Shown here piece after piece: positions 57,182 through 64,000 of a stretch of DNA of 64,000 bases. Location: contig NZ_SJEY01000003.1 in the NCBI RefSeq assembly GCF_004761875.1, forward strand, positions 124,001 through 188,000, in the 5' to 3' direction. A program made the position numbers and the translations under genes. The DNA is from Roseovarius aestuariivivens (lineage in GTDB: Bacteria > Pseudomonadota > Alphaproteobacteria > Rhodobacterales > Rhodobacteraceae). How positions within the stretch are numbered: position 1 is the stretch's first letter; every line of letters starts with the position of its first letter. The notes under the pieces were generated by a model that searched no databases, was not told the DNA's origin, and was given only the letters and a program-made list of their open reading frames with translations.

Positions 57182-59190
57182 CACTCGGCAGCCACCGGCC
57201 GGTCCCGGCGCGCCTTGGCGTTGGCAGAAAGCTCTGCCATCAGTTCGCTGGCCCGCGCAATCGGATTGGTCAGGTAGAAATCGCCCAAAGCCTCGGAGAG
57301 CGCGCCCGCGCCAAGTTCCGCGCTTTCGACCGGCGTCCACTCGTTCTCCGGCACCTGATCGATCTGGGCCAGGTGCGGCACAGCCTCGATCAGCGCGCGG
57401 CGCAGCTGCGGCAGGCTGTCGTAGGACAAGGTGGCGCCCATCTCTCCCGACAGGGCCCGCAGGATCGCCCAGTTTTCCTTGGCCTCGCCCGGGGGATGAC
57501 CGGCGCGCAGCGCCAGTTGCGGACGACCCTCGGTGTTGACGAACAGCCCCTGTTCCTCGGTATAAGCCGCGGCCGGCAGGATGATGTCGGCGCGATGCGC
57601 ACCGCGGTCGCCATGGCTGCCTTGGTAGATGACAAGGGGCCCGTCAGCGAGCGTGATCTCATCGGCGCCGAGGTTGTAGATCACCTCGGCCCCGTCCAGC
57701 GCCGCCGAGACACCGCCCTCGGTCGTGCACCCAGCATCCATCGCGCCGACGCGCGACGCGGCGGTATGCAGCACAAGCATCTTGCCGCCGAGCTTCTCGG
57801 TCAGGGCCATGGCCTGCGTCAGCACGGCCTGTCCCTGATCCCCCATCAACGCACCCTGCCCCACGATGACCACCGCATTCTCGGTCGGCTTGGCATCGGT
57901 CACCAAACGCAGCAGGAACTTGTGCCGCGATCCGACCTGATTGGCGTCATAGGTCAAATCGGCCGGCGCACCCGCATGGGTCACCTGCGCCCCCTTAAGC
58001 CAGGCCTTGCGGATCCGTGCGTTGAGCACAGGCGCCTCGATGGACGGGTCCGTGCCGATGAGATAGACCGCCTTGGCCGTATCGATGTCCTCGACCCGCG
58101 CGGTCCCGACATAGCCCGATCGATTGCCCTCGGGCAGATACGCGCCATCGGTGCGGCACTCCACCTGGCCGCCTTGACCTTCGATCAGCTCTTTAAGCGC
58201 AAAGGCCGCCTCGACCGGGGCCAGATCGCCCACAAGCCCGGCCACCTTCTTGCCTTTGATCGCCTCCGCGGCCTTGGACAGCGCTTCGCCCCAAGAGGCG
58301 GGCCGCAATTTGCCATTTTCACGGATATAGGGCCGGTCCAGTCTTTGGCGCCGCAGGCCGTCCCAGACAAAACGGGTCTTGTCGGAAATCCATTCTTCAT
58401 TCGTGCCATCATGGTTGCGTGGCAGAATACGCATCACCTCACGGCCCTTGGTGTCCACGCGAATGGAAGACCCCAGCGCGTCCATCACGTCGATGGTTTC
58501 CGTCTTGGTCAACTCCCACGGACGTGCGGTAAAGGCGTAAGGCTTCGACACCAGCGCACCCACCGGGCACAGGTCGATGATGTTGCCCTGCATGTTGCTG
58601 TCGAGCGTTTCGCCCAGGTAGCTGGTGATCTCGGCATCCTCGCCCCGGCCGGTCTGGCCCATCTGGCTGATGCCCGCCACTTCGGTGGTGAACCGCACGC
58701 AGCGCGTGCAGGAAATGCAGCGCGTCATGTGGGTTTCCACCAACGGTCCGAGGTCGAGATCCTCCACCGCGCGCTTCGGCTCGCGGTAGCGCGAGAAATC
58801 CACGCCATAGGCCATCGCCTGATCCTGCAGGTCGCACTCGCCGCCCTGATCGCAGATCGGGCAATCGAGGGGATGGTTGATCAGCAGAAATTCCATGACG
58901 CCCTCGCGGGCTTTCTTGACCATCGGCGAGTTGGTGCGCACGCGGGGCGGTTGCCCCTCGGGCCCCGGCCGCAGGTCGCGGACCTGCATCGCGCACGATG
59001 CCGCCGGTTTAGGCGGGCCACCCACGACCTCCACCAGACACATCCGGCAGTTGCCCGCGATGGACAGCCTTTCGTGATAGCAGAATCGCGGAATTTCGAT
59101 CCCGGCCTGTTCGCAGGCCTGAATCAGGGTCATTGCCCCATCCACTTCCACTTCCTGATCGTCGATGATGATCTTGCGAAGGTCAGCCAT
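57181..59190 (-). CDS. nuoG: NADH-quinone oxidoreductase subunit G
   Basis: A 669-residue iron-sulfur subunit. The N-terminal 2Fe-2S domain has [15 protein letters not shown] near residue 36; then [17 protein letters not shown] near 95 and [14 protein letters not shown] near 138 with a CPVGAL near 189 hold the N4/N5-type clusters, and a molybdopterin-oxidoreductase-like domain follows. It receives electrons from NuoE and NuoF. The stop overlaps the lipoprotein gene by one base. Confidence 0.97.
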   Translation of the reverse strand: MADLRKIIIDDQEVEVDGAMTLIQACEQAGIEIPRFCYHERLSIAGNCRMCLVEVVGGPPKPAASCAMQVRDLRPGPEGQPPRVRTNSPMVKKAREGVMEFLLINHPLDCPICDQGGECDLQDQAMAYGVDFSRYREPKRAVEDLDLGPLVETHMTRCISCTRCVRFTTEVAGISQMGQTGRGEDAEITSYLGETLDSNMQGNIIDLCPVGALVSKPYAFTARPWELTKTETIDVMDALGSSIRVDTKGREVMRILPRNHDGTNEEWISDKTRFVWDGLRRQRLDRPYIRENGKLRPASWGEALSKAAEAIKGKKVAGLVGDLAPVEAAFALKELIEGQGGQVECRTDGAYLPEGNRSGYVGTARVEDIDTAKAVYLIGTDPSIEAPVLNARIRKAWLKGAQVTHAGAPADLTYDANQVGSRHKFLLRLVTDAKPTENAVVIVGQGALMGDQGQAVLTQAMALTEKLGGKMLVLHTAASRVGAMDAGCTTEGGVSAALDGAEVIYNLGADEITLADGPLVIYQGSHGDRGAHRADIILPAAAYTEEQGLFVNTEGRPQLALRAGHPPGEAKENWAILRALSGEMGATLSYDSLPQLRRALIEAVPHLAQIDQVPENEWTPVESAELGAGALSEALGDFYLTNPIARASELMAELSANAKARRDRPVAAE

Positions 59191-59196
59191 TCGTTC

Positions 59197-59604
59197 TCAC
59201 TTTGCTCTCAAGAGCTGTCCGATCCGGGTACCGCGGGCGATCTCGTCGCGTCCCAGAACGCACAGGCTTTCAGGATCCAGGTTGCTTGCGCCTTTCGAAG
59301 CGAAATACGCGTTGCGCTTCTCGCGCATCTTGGCCTTCTCGGCCTTGTCGTTGATATAGGCCTCGATCTCGCGCTCACTGTATCCGCGCTCCATGGCCAG
59401 GTTTTTCAGTTGGGTCGCATAAGAGCGCGCGGTGATCAACCGCCCTCCGATGCTGTCACAGGCACGGCGGATTTTGTCTGCCGCCGCGATGACCAGAAGA
59501 CCGTCGTTGATGTCTCTTTCGCTGGCCAGACCGTCATTGGCGCGGGCATGGACACCACTGGCGGCCACGGCCGCGCCGAGTATCAGGGCTTGTATCAATC
59601 GCAT
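59197..59604 (-). CDS. DUF5333 domain protein (nuo accessory)
   Basis: A 135-residue secreted protein: signal peptide (residues 1-20, ALILGAAVAASGVHA) and a helical, charged mature domain (DKIRRACDSIGGRLI; YINDKAEKAKMREKRNAY) of the DUF5333 family, with Cys pair ACDSI and SLCVLG. DUF5333 genes sit between nuoG and nuoF in many Rhodobacterales and have no known function. ATG 59604 follows GGAG; the frame upstream to 59709 lacks a signal peptide. It ends 6 bases before nuoG. Confidence 0.85.
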   Translation of the reverse strand: MRLIQALILGAAVAASGVHARANDGLASERDINDGLLVIAAADKIRRACDSIGGRLITARSYATQLKNLAMERGYSEREIEAYINDKAEKAKMREKRNAYFASKGASNLDPESLCVLGRDEIARGTRIGQLLRAK

Positions 59605-59731
59605 GGGAACACTCCTGCAGCAGGCAAATCGGCGCGCAGACCATCTGCGCCCCTCTCTGCCCCGCAGATGAAGCTTGCACCGCCTGATATGCAATAACAG
59701 GCACGCCAAACCATTGATATGCCGAGATTAC

Positions 59732-60103
59732 CTACCAAAGCTGGCACCGTCCTGTCAGCGTCAGCGTGTTGCCGTCGATCGCCAGTGTTCCGCCCTGCCC
59801 GTCGGGTCCACGCACCCAATCAATCTCGGACGTCCCGAAATTCTCGATGCAATAGCGCGTGCCCTCGTAGTCTCCTGCCGCGCGCGCGCCATCTAATGAC
59901 CGGTCGACCTTCGGAACCCGCACGACAAAGCTGCGTCGGTCGTCCGACGCCGACTTTGCCTTGGTCTTGAAATAGACGCCGTTGAAATAGACCCGCTCGC
60001 TTGTGCGGGTGCAGGCCGCGACGGCGACGACGGCACAAAGCGCCAGAACTCCGATCCGGCGCCCGACCCGTTTGGCTGCCAAGTTGCGATCACCCACGTG
60101 CAT
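59732..60103 (-). CDS. Small lipoprotein between nuoF and DUF5333
   Basis: A 123-residue lipoprotein with signal peptide VLALCAVVAVAAC and lipobox VAAC near residue 30. The mature part has FNGVYFKTKAKS, a Tyr-rich strand and a C-terminal TLTLTGRCQLW. I do not recognise the family. It is separated from nuoF by 48 bases and from the DUF5333 gene by 127. Its place inside the complex I operon suggests an assembly or periplasmic accessory role (inference). Confidence 0.65.
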   Translation of the reverse strand: MHVGDRNLAAKRVGRRIGVLALCAVVAVAACTRTSERVYFNGVYFKTKAKSASDDRRSFVVRVPKVDRSLDGARAAGDYEGTRYCIENFGTSEIDWVRGPDGQGGTLAIDGNTLTLTGRCQLW

Positions 60104-60151
60104 CTACCTTCCAAATCCGTGCAAAGCGGGCCCTTGGCCCCTCCGCGTCTT

Positions 60152-61447
60152 TTATTCCGCCGCAACCGCGCTGACGCGTCCGGTTTTCTGCGCCTTGATC
60201 CGATCCTCGATCTCGTCCCGGAAATTGCGGATCAGACCCTGAATGGGCCATGCCGCCGCATCGCCAAGCGCACAGATCGTGTGACCCTCGACCTGCTTTG
60301 TGACATCGAACAGCATGTCGATCTCTTCCACCTCGGCCTCGCCGCGCACCAGCCGGTCCATGACCCGCATCATCCAGCCCGTGCCTTCGCGGCAGGGCGT
60401 GCACTGGCCACAGCTTTCGTGCTTGTAGAACTTCGACAACCGCCAGATCGCCTTGATGATGTCGGTGTCGTTGTCCATCACGATAACCGCCGCCGTGCCA
60501 AGGCTCGACCCGACTTCGCGCAGCGCGTCGAAATCCATCGTGGCGTCTTTCATCTTTTCGCCGCGCACGCACGGCACCGATGAGCCACCCGGAATGACCG
60601 CCTTGAGGTTCTTCCAGCCGCCGCGAATGCCGCCGCAATGCTTCTCGATCAACTCCTCGAAGGAGATCGACATGGATTCTTCCACCACGCAGCGGTTGTT
60701 CACGTGACCCGAGATCGCAAAGATCTTGGTCCCGGCGTTGTTGGGGCGTCCAAAGCCCGCAAACCATTCGGGCCCGCGCCGCAGGATCGTCGGGACGACG
60801 GCGATGGATTCCACGTTGTTCACGGTCGTCGGACAGCCATAAAGCCCCGCACCCGCCGGGAACGGCGGTTTCATCCGCGGCATGCCTTTCTTGCCTTCAA
60901 GGCTTTCCAGAAGCGCGGTTTCCTCGCCACAGATATAGGCCCCGGCCCCGTGAACGAGGTAGAGGTCGAAATCCCAGCCCGACCCGCAGGCATTCTTGCC
61001 GATCAGCCCGTCCTCGTATGCCTCGTCTATCGCGTGCTGCAGCGCTTCTTTCTCGCGGATATATTCCCCGCGAATATAGATATAGCAGGCATGCGCGCCC
61101 ATGCCGAAGCTTGCGATCAGGCAGCCCTCGACCAGCGTATGCGGATCGTGGCGCATAATCTCGCGGTCCTTGCAGGTGCCCGGCTCGGATTCGTCGGCAT
61201 TGACCACCAAATAGCTGGGACGCCCATCGCTCTCCTTGGGCATGAAAGACCACTTGAGGCCCGTCGGGAACCCCGCACCGCCACGCCCGCGCAGTCCGCT
61301 GGCCTTCACCTGCTCGACGATCCAGTCCCGTCCGTTGGCCAGGATTTTCGCAGTCCCGTCCCAATGGCCACGCGCCTTTGCGCCCTTCAGGCTACGGTCG
61401 TGCATGCCGTAGAGATTGGTAAAGATGCGATCTTCGTCTTTCAGCAT
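60152..61447 (-). CDS. nuoF: NADH-quinone oxidoreductase subunit F
   Basis: A 431-residue NADH- and FMN-binding subunit. The NADH/FMN loop [20 protein letters not shown] lies near residue 50, [19 protein letters not shown] near 168, and the N3 cluster is [13 protein letters not shown] near 342 with CALGDAAAW later. It is the entry point of electrons. It starts 4 bases after the DUF5337 gene. Confidence 0.97.
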   Translation of the reverse strand: MLKDEDRIFTNLYGMHDRSLKGAKARGHWDGTAKILANGRDWIVEQVKASGLRGRGGAGFPTGLKWSFMPKESDGRPSYLVVNADESEPGTCKDREIMRHDPHTLVEGCLIASFGMGAHACYIYIRGEYIREKEALQHAIDEAYEDGLIGKNACGSGWDFDLYLVHGAGAYICGEETALLESLEGKKGMPRMKPPFPAGAGLYGCPTTVNNVESIAVVPTILRRGPEWFAGFGRPNNAGTKIFAISGHVNNRCVVEESMSISFEELIEKHCGGIRGGWKNLKAVIPGGSSVPCVRGEKMKDATMDFDALREVGSSLGTAAVIVMDNDTDIIKAIWRLSKFYKHESCGQCTPCREGTGWMMRVMDRLVRGEAEVEEIDMLFDVTKQVEGHTICALGDAAAWPIQGLIRNFRDEIEDRIKAQKTGRVSAVAAE

Positions 61448-61451
61448 AGCG

Positions 61452-61670
61452 TTATCCCTGATCCTTCCGGCGGTCGCGCCAGATTTGGTAGATGAGCCAG
61501 ATCGCCACGGCGAACCCGCCGAGCGCCACCAGATCGAAGGTCAGGCGCAGCGATTGGCTGAACCCCTCCTTTTCTCCGATAAGCGTGATGAGCACCCAGA
61601 ACACGCCCGTGCCCGCGATCACCATCGCAGCCCGGCGCCCCCGTTTGTCCTCTGTCCCGCTCTGGCTCAT
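61452..61670 (-). CDS. DUF5337 family small membrane protein (nuo accessory)
   Basis: A 72-residue protein with two hydrophobic segments (near residues 16-33 and 45-63) that fits the DUF5337 family found next to nuoF in Rhodobacterales. It probably spans the membrane twice. ATG 61670 (MSQSGTEDK) is chosen; an in-frame ATG lies at 61679. Function unknown. Confidence 0.8.
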   Translation of the reverse strand: MSQSGTEDKRGRRAAMVIAGTGVFWVLITLIGEKEGFSQSLRLTFDLVALGGFAVAIWLIYQIWRDRRKDQG

Positions 61671-61683
61671 GCAACCCACTCAT

Positions 61684-62502
61684 TCAATAAACATCACCCT
61701 TGTCGACGCGCTTGGAAAACTCCGTATCCCCTCCCGCGGCAAGGATCTTGGCTTGCGCGATCCAGTCATCGCGCGTCACCCGGCCCTTGAACCCTTTGAG
61801 ATTGGCATTGACCCACGCCACCTCTTCCGGGCTCCATCCTGCGATCTGGTCGAAATGATAAAAGCCCATGTCGTTCAGCATCGTCTCAAGTTTCGGCCCC
61901 ACGCCCTTGATTTCCTTCAGGTTATCGGCCTTTCCGCCGCGCGGTTCATCAAGCGACTCGGGGCGCGTGCCCTCGTTTTCTCCCTCATGAACCCCGTCCG
62001 CGTCATAGTCGTGCGACACCTGCGCGCCAGCCTCGGAATCGGCGCTCTCTGACACGAACAGTTGGGAGGAGTCCGCCTTGCTGTCGAGATCCTCGGGCGC
62101 TTTGGTCGCGCCTTCCCCGGCGTCGCTGTCACCGCCGTATTTCCAGCTTCCCTTGGAACTGGCGATCTCTTCCTCACCTTTCAGTTTCTTGCTGGGCTTC
62201 ACGACCGCTGCCGCGCTGGCCGCCATGTCCACAACGCTTTGGGCCACGTTGCTGACTGCCCCGCTCGTCGGCATCGGGGCGGAGGTCACGCTCGCATCCT
62301 CATCGCCGTCCTCATCCTCGTCGTCCCAGCAAAAGAGCTGGATCAGAACCAGCGCCATGAAGATCGCCAGCGCGAGGCCGACAAGAAGCGCCACGATGAA
62401 ACTGCCCTGCATGCTCATCAGGATCACGGCCAGAAGGCCCGCCCCGGCGGACAAGCCCCAGCAGCCCATCCGGCACTGCGCCACGAAATCATTTCCAAAC
62501 AT
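61684..62502 (-). CDS. Membrane protein with a NuoE-type helix-hairpin-helix C-terminal domain
   Basis: A 272-residue protein. Two membrane helices at the N-terminus (residues 14-30 and 36-58, the second followed by an acidic DDEDEDGDED) are joined by an acidic, Ser/Ala-rich linker to a C-terminal domain of about 78 residues ([30 protein letters not shown]). That domain is nearly the same as the C-terminal extension of NuoE (next gene); 56 of 78 aligned positions are identical by eye. The KGVGPKLE segment is a helix-hairpin-helix. It is not a standard complex I subunit. It starts 35 bases after nuoE. Confidence 0.85.
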   Translation of the reverse strand: MFGNDFVAQCRMGCWGLSAGAGLLAVILMSMQGSFIVALLVGLALAIFMALVLIQLFCWDDEDEDGDEDASVTSAPMPTSGAVSNVAQSVVDMAASAAAVVKPSKKLKGEEEIASSKGSWKYGGDSDAGEGATKAPEDLDSKADSSQLFVSESADSEAGAQVSHDYDADGVHEGENEGTRPESLDEPRGGKADNLKEIKGVGPKLETMLNDMGFYHFDQIAGWSPEEVAWVNANLKGFKGRVTRDDWIAQAKILAAGGDTEFSKRVDKGDVY

Positions 62503-62537
62503 TTGTCATATCCCCCTGAAGCGGCTTTGGGATCGCC

Positions 62538-63740
62538 CTAGTAGACGTCCCCTTTTTTGACCTTATCAGAAAATTCCGTGCTGCCACCTTCGGCAAGCGT
62601 CTGTGCCTGATCGACCCAGTTGTCGCGGCTGACCCGGCCCTTGAAACCCTTGAGGTTCTCATCGACCCAAGCCACCTCTTCGGCGGTCCATCCGGCGATC
62701 TGATCGAAGTGGAAGAAGCCCAGCGAATGCAGCAGCTCTTCAAGCTTCGGACCGACGCCCTTGATCATTTTCAGATCGTCCGCCGCGCCATCGCGCGGGG
62801 CCGAGAGCGACTCCGGCTTGGTTCCCGTGGGCACCGCCGCCGTCGTTTCGTCTGTCTCGGCAGCAGGCTCGCGCTTCGGACGCGCCTTTTCTTCGGCCTT
62901 CGCCTCGGATTTCGATCCACCGGTCTTGTCCGGGGTGTCTTCGGCCTTGGGTTTCGGGGCGGTCTTGGCGGCCGAGGTGACCGGATCATCGCCCGCCGCC
63001 GCGTTGGGCTTGGTCGGTTTGTGGTTGGCGCCTTTGTCGCGCCACGGCGCCAGCAAGGGCACCTCGGTGCCGTCGATGCGCTTGACCGTATCGCCCAGGT
63101 CGGTGGCCAGCTGCACCGACGCGTTGTATTTCGTATGGCCGGACTCGAACTCTTTGAGCGTCGTCAGCCCGCCCTCGGGTTCCGACGCAAAGCGCCCGTT
63201 CTGCGGCCCCGGGACCGGTACCTTGCCCGCCGCCAGCTCGTCGAGAATCTCCGCGAAACGCGCGGCGGTCAGGTCCTCATAGTAATCCTTGCCGATCTGA
63301 GCCATCGGCGCGTTCGCGCAGGCGCCAAGACATTCCACCTCTTCCCAGCTCAGCTTGCCGTCCGACGAAAGCTCGAACGGGTTGGGCGCGATCTTCTCTT
63401 TGCAGACCCCGATAAGGTCCTCGGCCCCGCAAATCATGCAGGACGTGGTGCCGCAGATCTGGATATGGGCCACCTGCCCGACCGGCTGCAGCTGAAACAT
63501 GAAGTAGAAGCTCGCCACCTCCAGCGCGCGCATATAGGCCATGCCAAGCATGTCCGCCACGGCCTCGATCGCGGGTTTCGTCAACCAGCCTTCCTGTTCC
63601 TGCGCACGCCACAGAAGCGGAATGATCGCGCTCGCCTGGCGCCCCTCGGGATACTTGGCGATCTGGGCCTCGGCCCACGCCTTGTTCTCGGGCGTGAAGG
63701 CAAAGCTCTCGGGCTGCTCGGGGTGAAGGCGGCGTAGCAT
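62538..63740 (-). CDS. nuoE: NADH-quinone oxidoreductase subunit E with C-terminal extension
   Basis: A 400-residue NuoE, about twice the usual length near 165-220. The first 200 residues are the thioredoxin-like 2Fe-2S (N1a) domain: CGTTSC near residue 97 and CLGAC near 138 supply the four ligands. After a Lys/Glu/Thr/Pro-rich linker, the last 78 residues form a helix-hairpin-helix-like domain also present in the adjacent membrane protein. It transfers electrons from NuoF-bound NADH. The ATG directly abuts the stop of a small lipoprotein gene. Confidence 0.95.
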   Translation of the reverse strand: MLRRLHPEQPESFAFTPENKAWAEAQIAKYPEGRQASAIIPLLWRAQEQEGWLTKPAIEAVADMLGMAYMRALEVASFYFMFQLQPVGQVAHIQICGTTSCMICGAEDLIGVCKEKIAPNPFELSSDGKLSWEEVECLGACANAPMAQIGKDYYEDLTAARFAEILDELAAGKVPVPGPQNGRFASEPEGGLTTLKEFESGHTKYNASVQLATDLGDTVKRIDGTEVPLLAPWRDKGANHKPTKPNAAAGDDPVTSAAKTAPKPKAEDTPDKTGGSKSEAKAEEKARPKREPAAETDETTAAVPTGTKPESLSAPRDGAADDLKMIKGVGPKLEELLHSLGFFHFDQIAGWTAEEVAWVDENLKGFKGRVSRDNWVDQAQTLAEGGSTEFSDKVKKGDVY

Positions 63741-64000
63741 TTAGGCGCAGGCTCCTGTCGTCAGTCGGACACCGCCGTTCGACAGGCGCACGGCCTTACC
63801 GGTCGAGACCATGTATCCTGCCATGGCGGTGGATTGTTCGCGGGTCAGACCGGCCTGAAGCTCGACCGGCAGGTAATCGGATTCGCCGACCAGGTCGCAG
63901 CCTACGCTGGCGACGGCGCTTTCGAATTTCGAAACATCCTCGACCGTCGTGCCCTCCGGGGGCACATCGCACCCGGCCAGCACAAGACAGAGCGCGGCCG
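63741..64000 (-). CDS. Small lipoprotein upstream of nuoE, 5' truncated by window edge
   Basis: The frame stays open to the right edge and encodes part of a signal peptide with lipobox LCLVLAGC near bases 63970-63995 (minus strand), then about 75 mature residues with two further cysteines (VGCDLVG and the C-terminal TGACA). It is probably another small accessory gene between nuoD and nuoE. A GTG at 63983 falls inside the signal peptide and is not the start. Function unknown. Confidence 0.65.
   Translation of the reverse strand, partial: AALCLVLAGCDVPPEGTTVEDVSKFESAVASVGCDLVGESDYLPVELQAGLTREQSTAMAGYMVSTGKAVRLSNGGVRLTTGACA

Noticed and set aside
57373-59697. 774-codon open frame on the plus strand opposite nuoG and its neighbour
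   Set aside because: It is a high-GC antisense shadow: the minus strand encodes nuoG with intact iron-sulfur motifs, and the plus-strand product has no recognisable domain, ribosome site or plausible composition.

Overview
The window is a gene-dense, high-GC chromosomal segment with no rRNA, tRNA, CRISPR or mobile element that I can recognise. It reads as an alphaproteobacterium of the Rhodobacterales (Roseobacter/Rhodobacter group). Pointers are an alphaproteobacterial-type SOS box (GTTC-N7-GTTC) before uvrA, a form II CoxSLM-type molybdenum hydroxylase in the order S-L-M, a surE-pcm-nlpD cluster, and a complex I operon studded with small accessory genes like the 'URFs' of Rhodobacter and Paracoccus. 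No gap between genes exceeds about 250 bases.

Bases 1-5,400 (+ strand) hold the end of an L,D-transpeptidase, a three-gene valine catabolic operon (isobutyryl-CoA dehydrogenase, 3-hydroxyisobutyryl-CoA hydrolase, 3-hydroxyisobutyrate dehydrogenase) behind a near-perfect 32-base palindrome, a small secreted protein, and a GAF-EAL signalling gene interrupted by one in-frame TAA. Bases 5,400-17,300 (- strand) hold a small secreted protein, uvrA, lpdA, a DUF924 protein, an MFS transporter, and an operon of a YhdP/AsmA-like giant, queA and a small membrane protein. Bases 17,400-22,200 hold a Bcp peroxiredoxin with a DUF455 ferritin-like protein, an M23 peptidase overlapping a bactofilin, an HNH nuclease and a VOC protein.

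Bases 22,200-28,000 (- strand) are the molybdenum hydroxylase module: xdhC, a molybdopterin-binding protein, then coxS, coxL, coxM. BioY and a divergent short-chain dehydrogenase follow, then surE-pcm-nlpD (+). From 32,400 to 38,400 (- strand) lie tatA-tatB-tatC with a DUF815 ATPase, a six-helix membrane protein of unknown function, a sodium:solute symporter and an atypical SDR. From 38,600 to 44,640 (+) are a Hint-domain protein, prfC with a coupled unknown gene, a glycosyltransferase and an RhlE-type helicase.

Bases 44,700-64,000 (- strand) are one long block transcribed leftward: nuoE, F, G, H, I, J, K, L, M, N with interleaved accessory genes (three small lipoproteins, DUF5333, DUF5337, a membrane protein sharing NuoE's C-terminal domain, a methyltransferase and a carboxymuconolactone-decarboxylase-family protein). 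A hairpin terminator follows nuoN, then birA, coaX and rnj. nuoA-D are expected just beyond the right edge.

Most of the window is housekeeping. The most unusual points are the nonsense codon splitting the GAF-EAL gene, the accessory genes inside the complex I operon (notably the domain shared by NuoE and its neighbour), a possible CTG start overlapping the prfC stop, the operator-like palindrome, and a repeated element placed just after stop codons. I did not find a clear, wholly new system; the complex I accessory genes and the form II Cox cluster are the best candidates for undescribed function.
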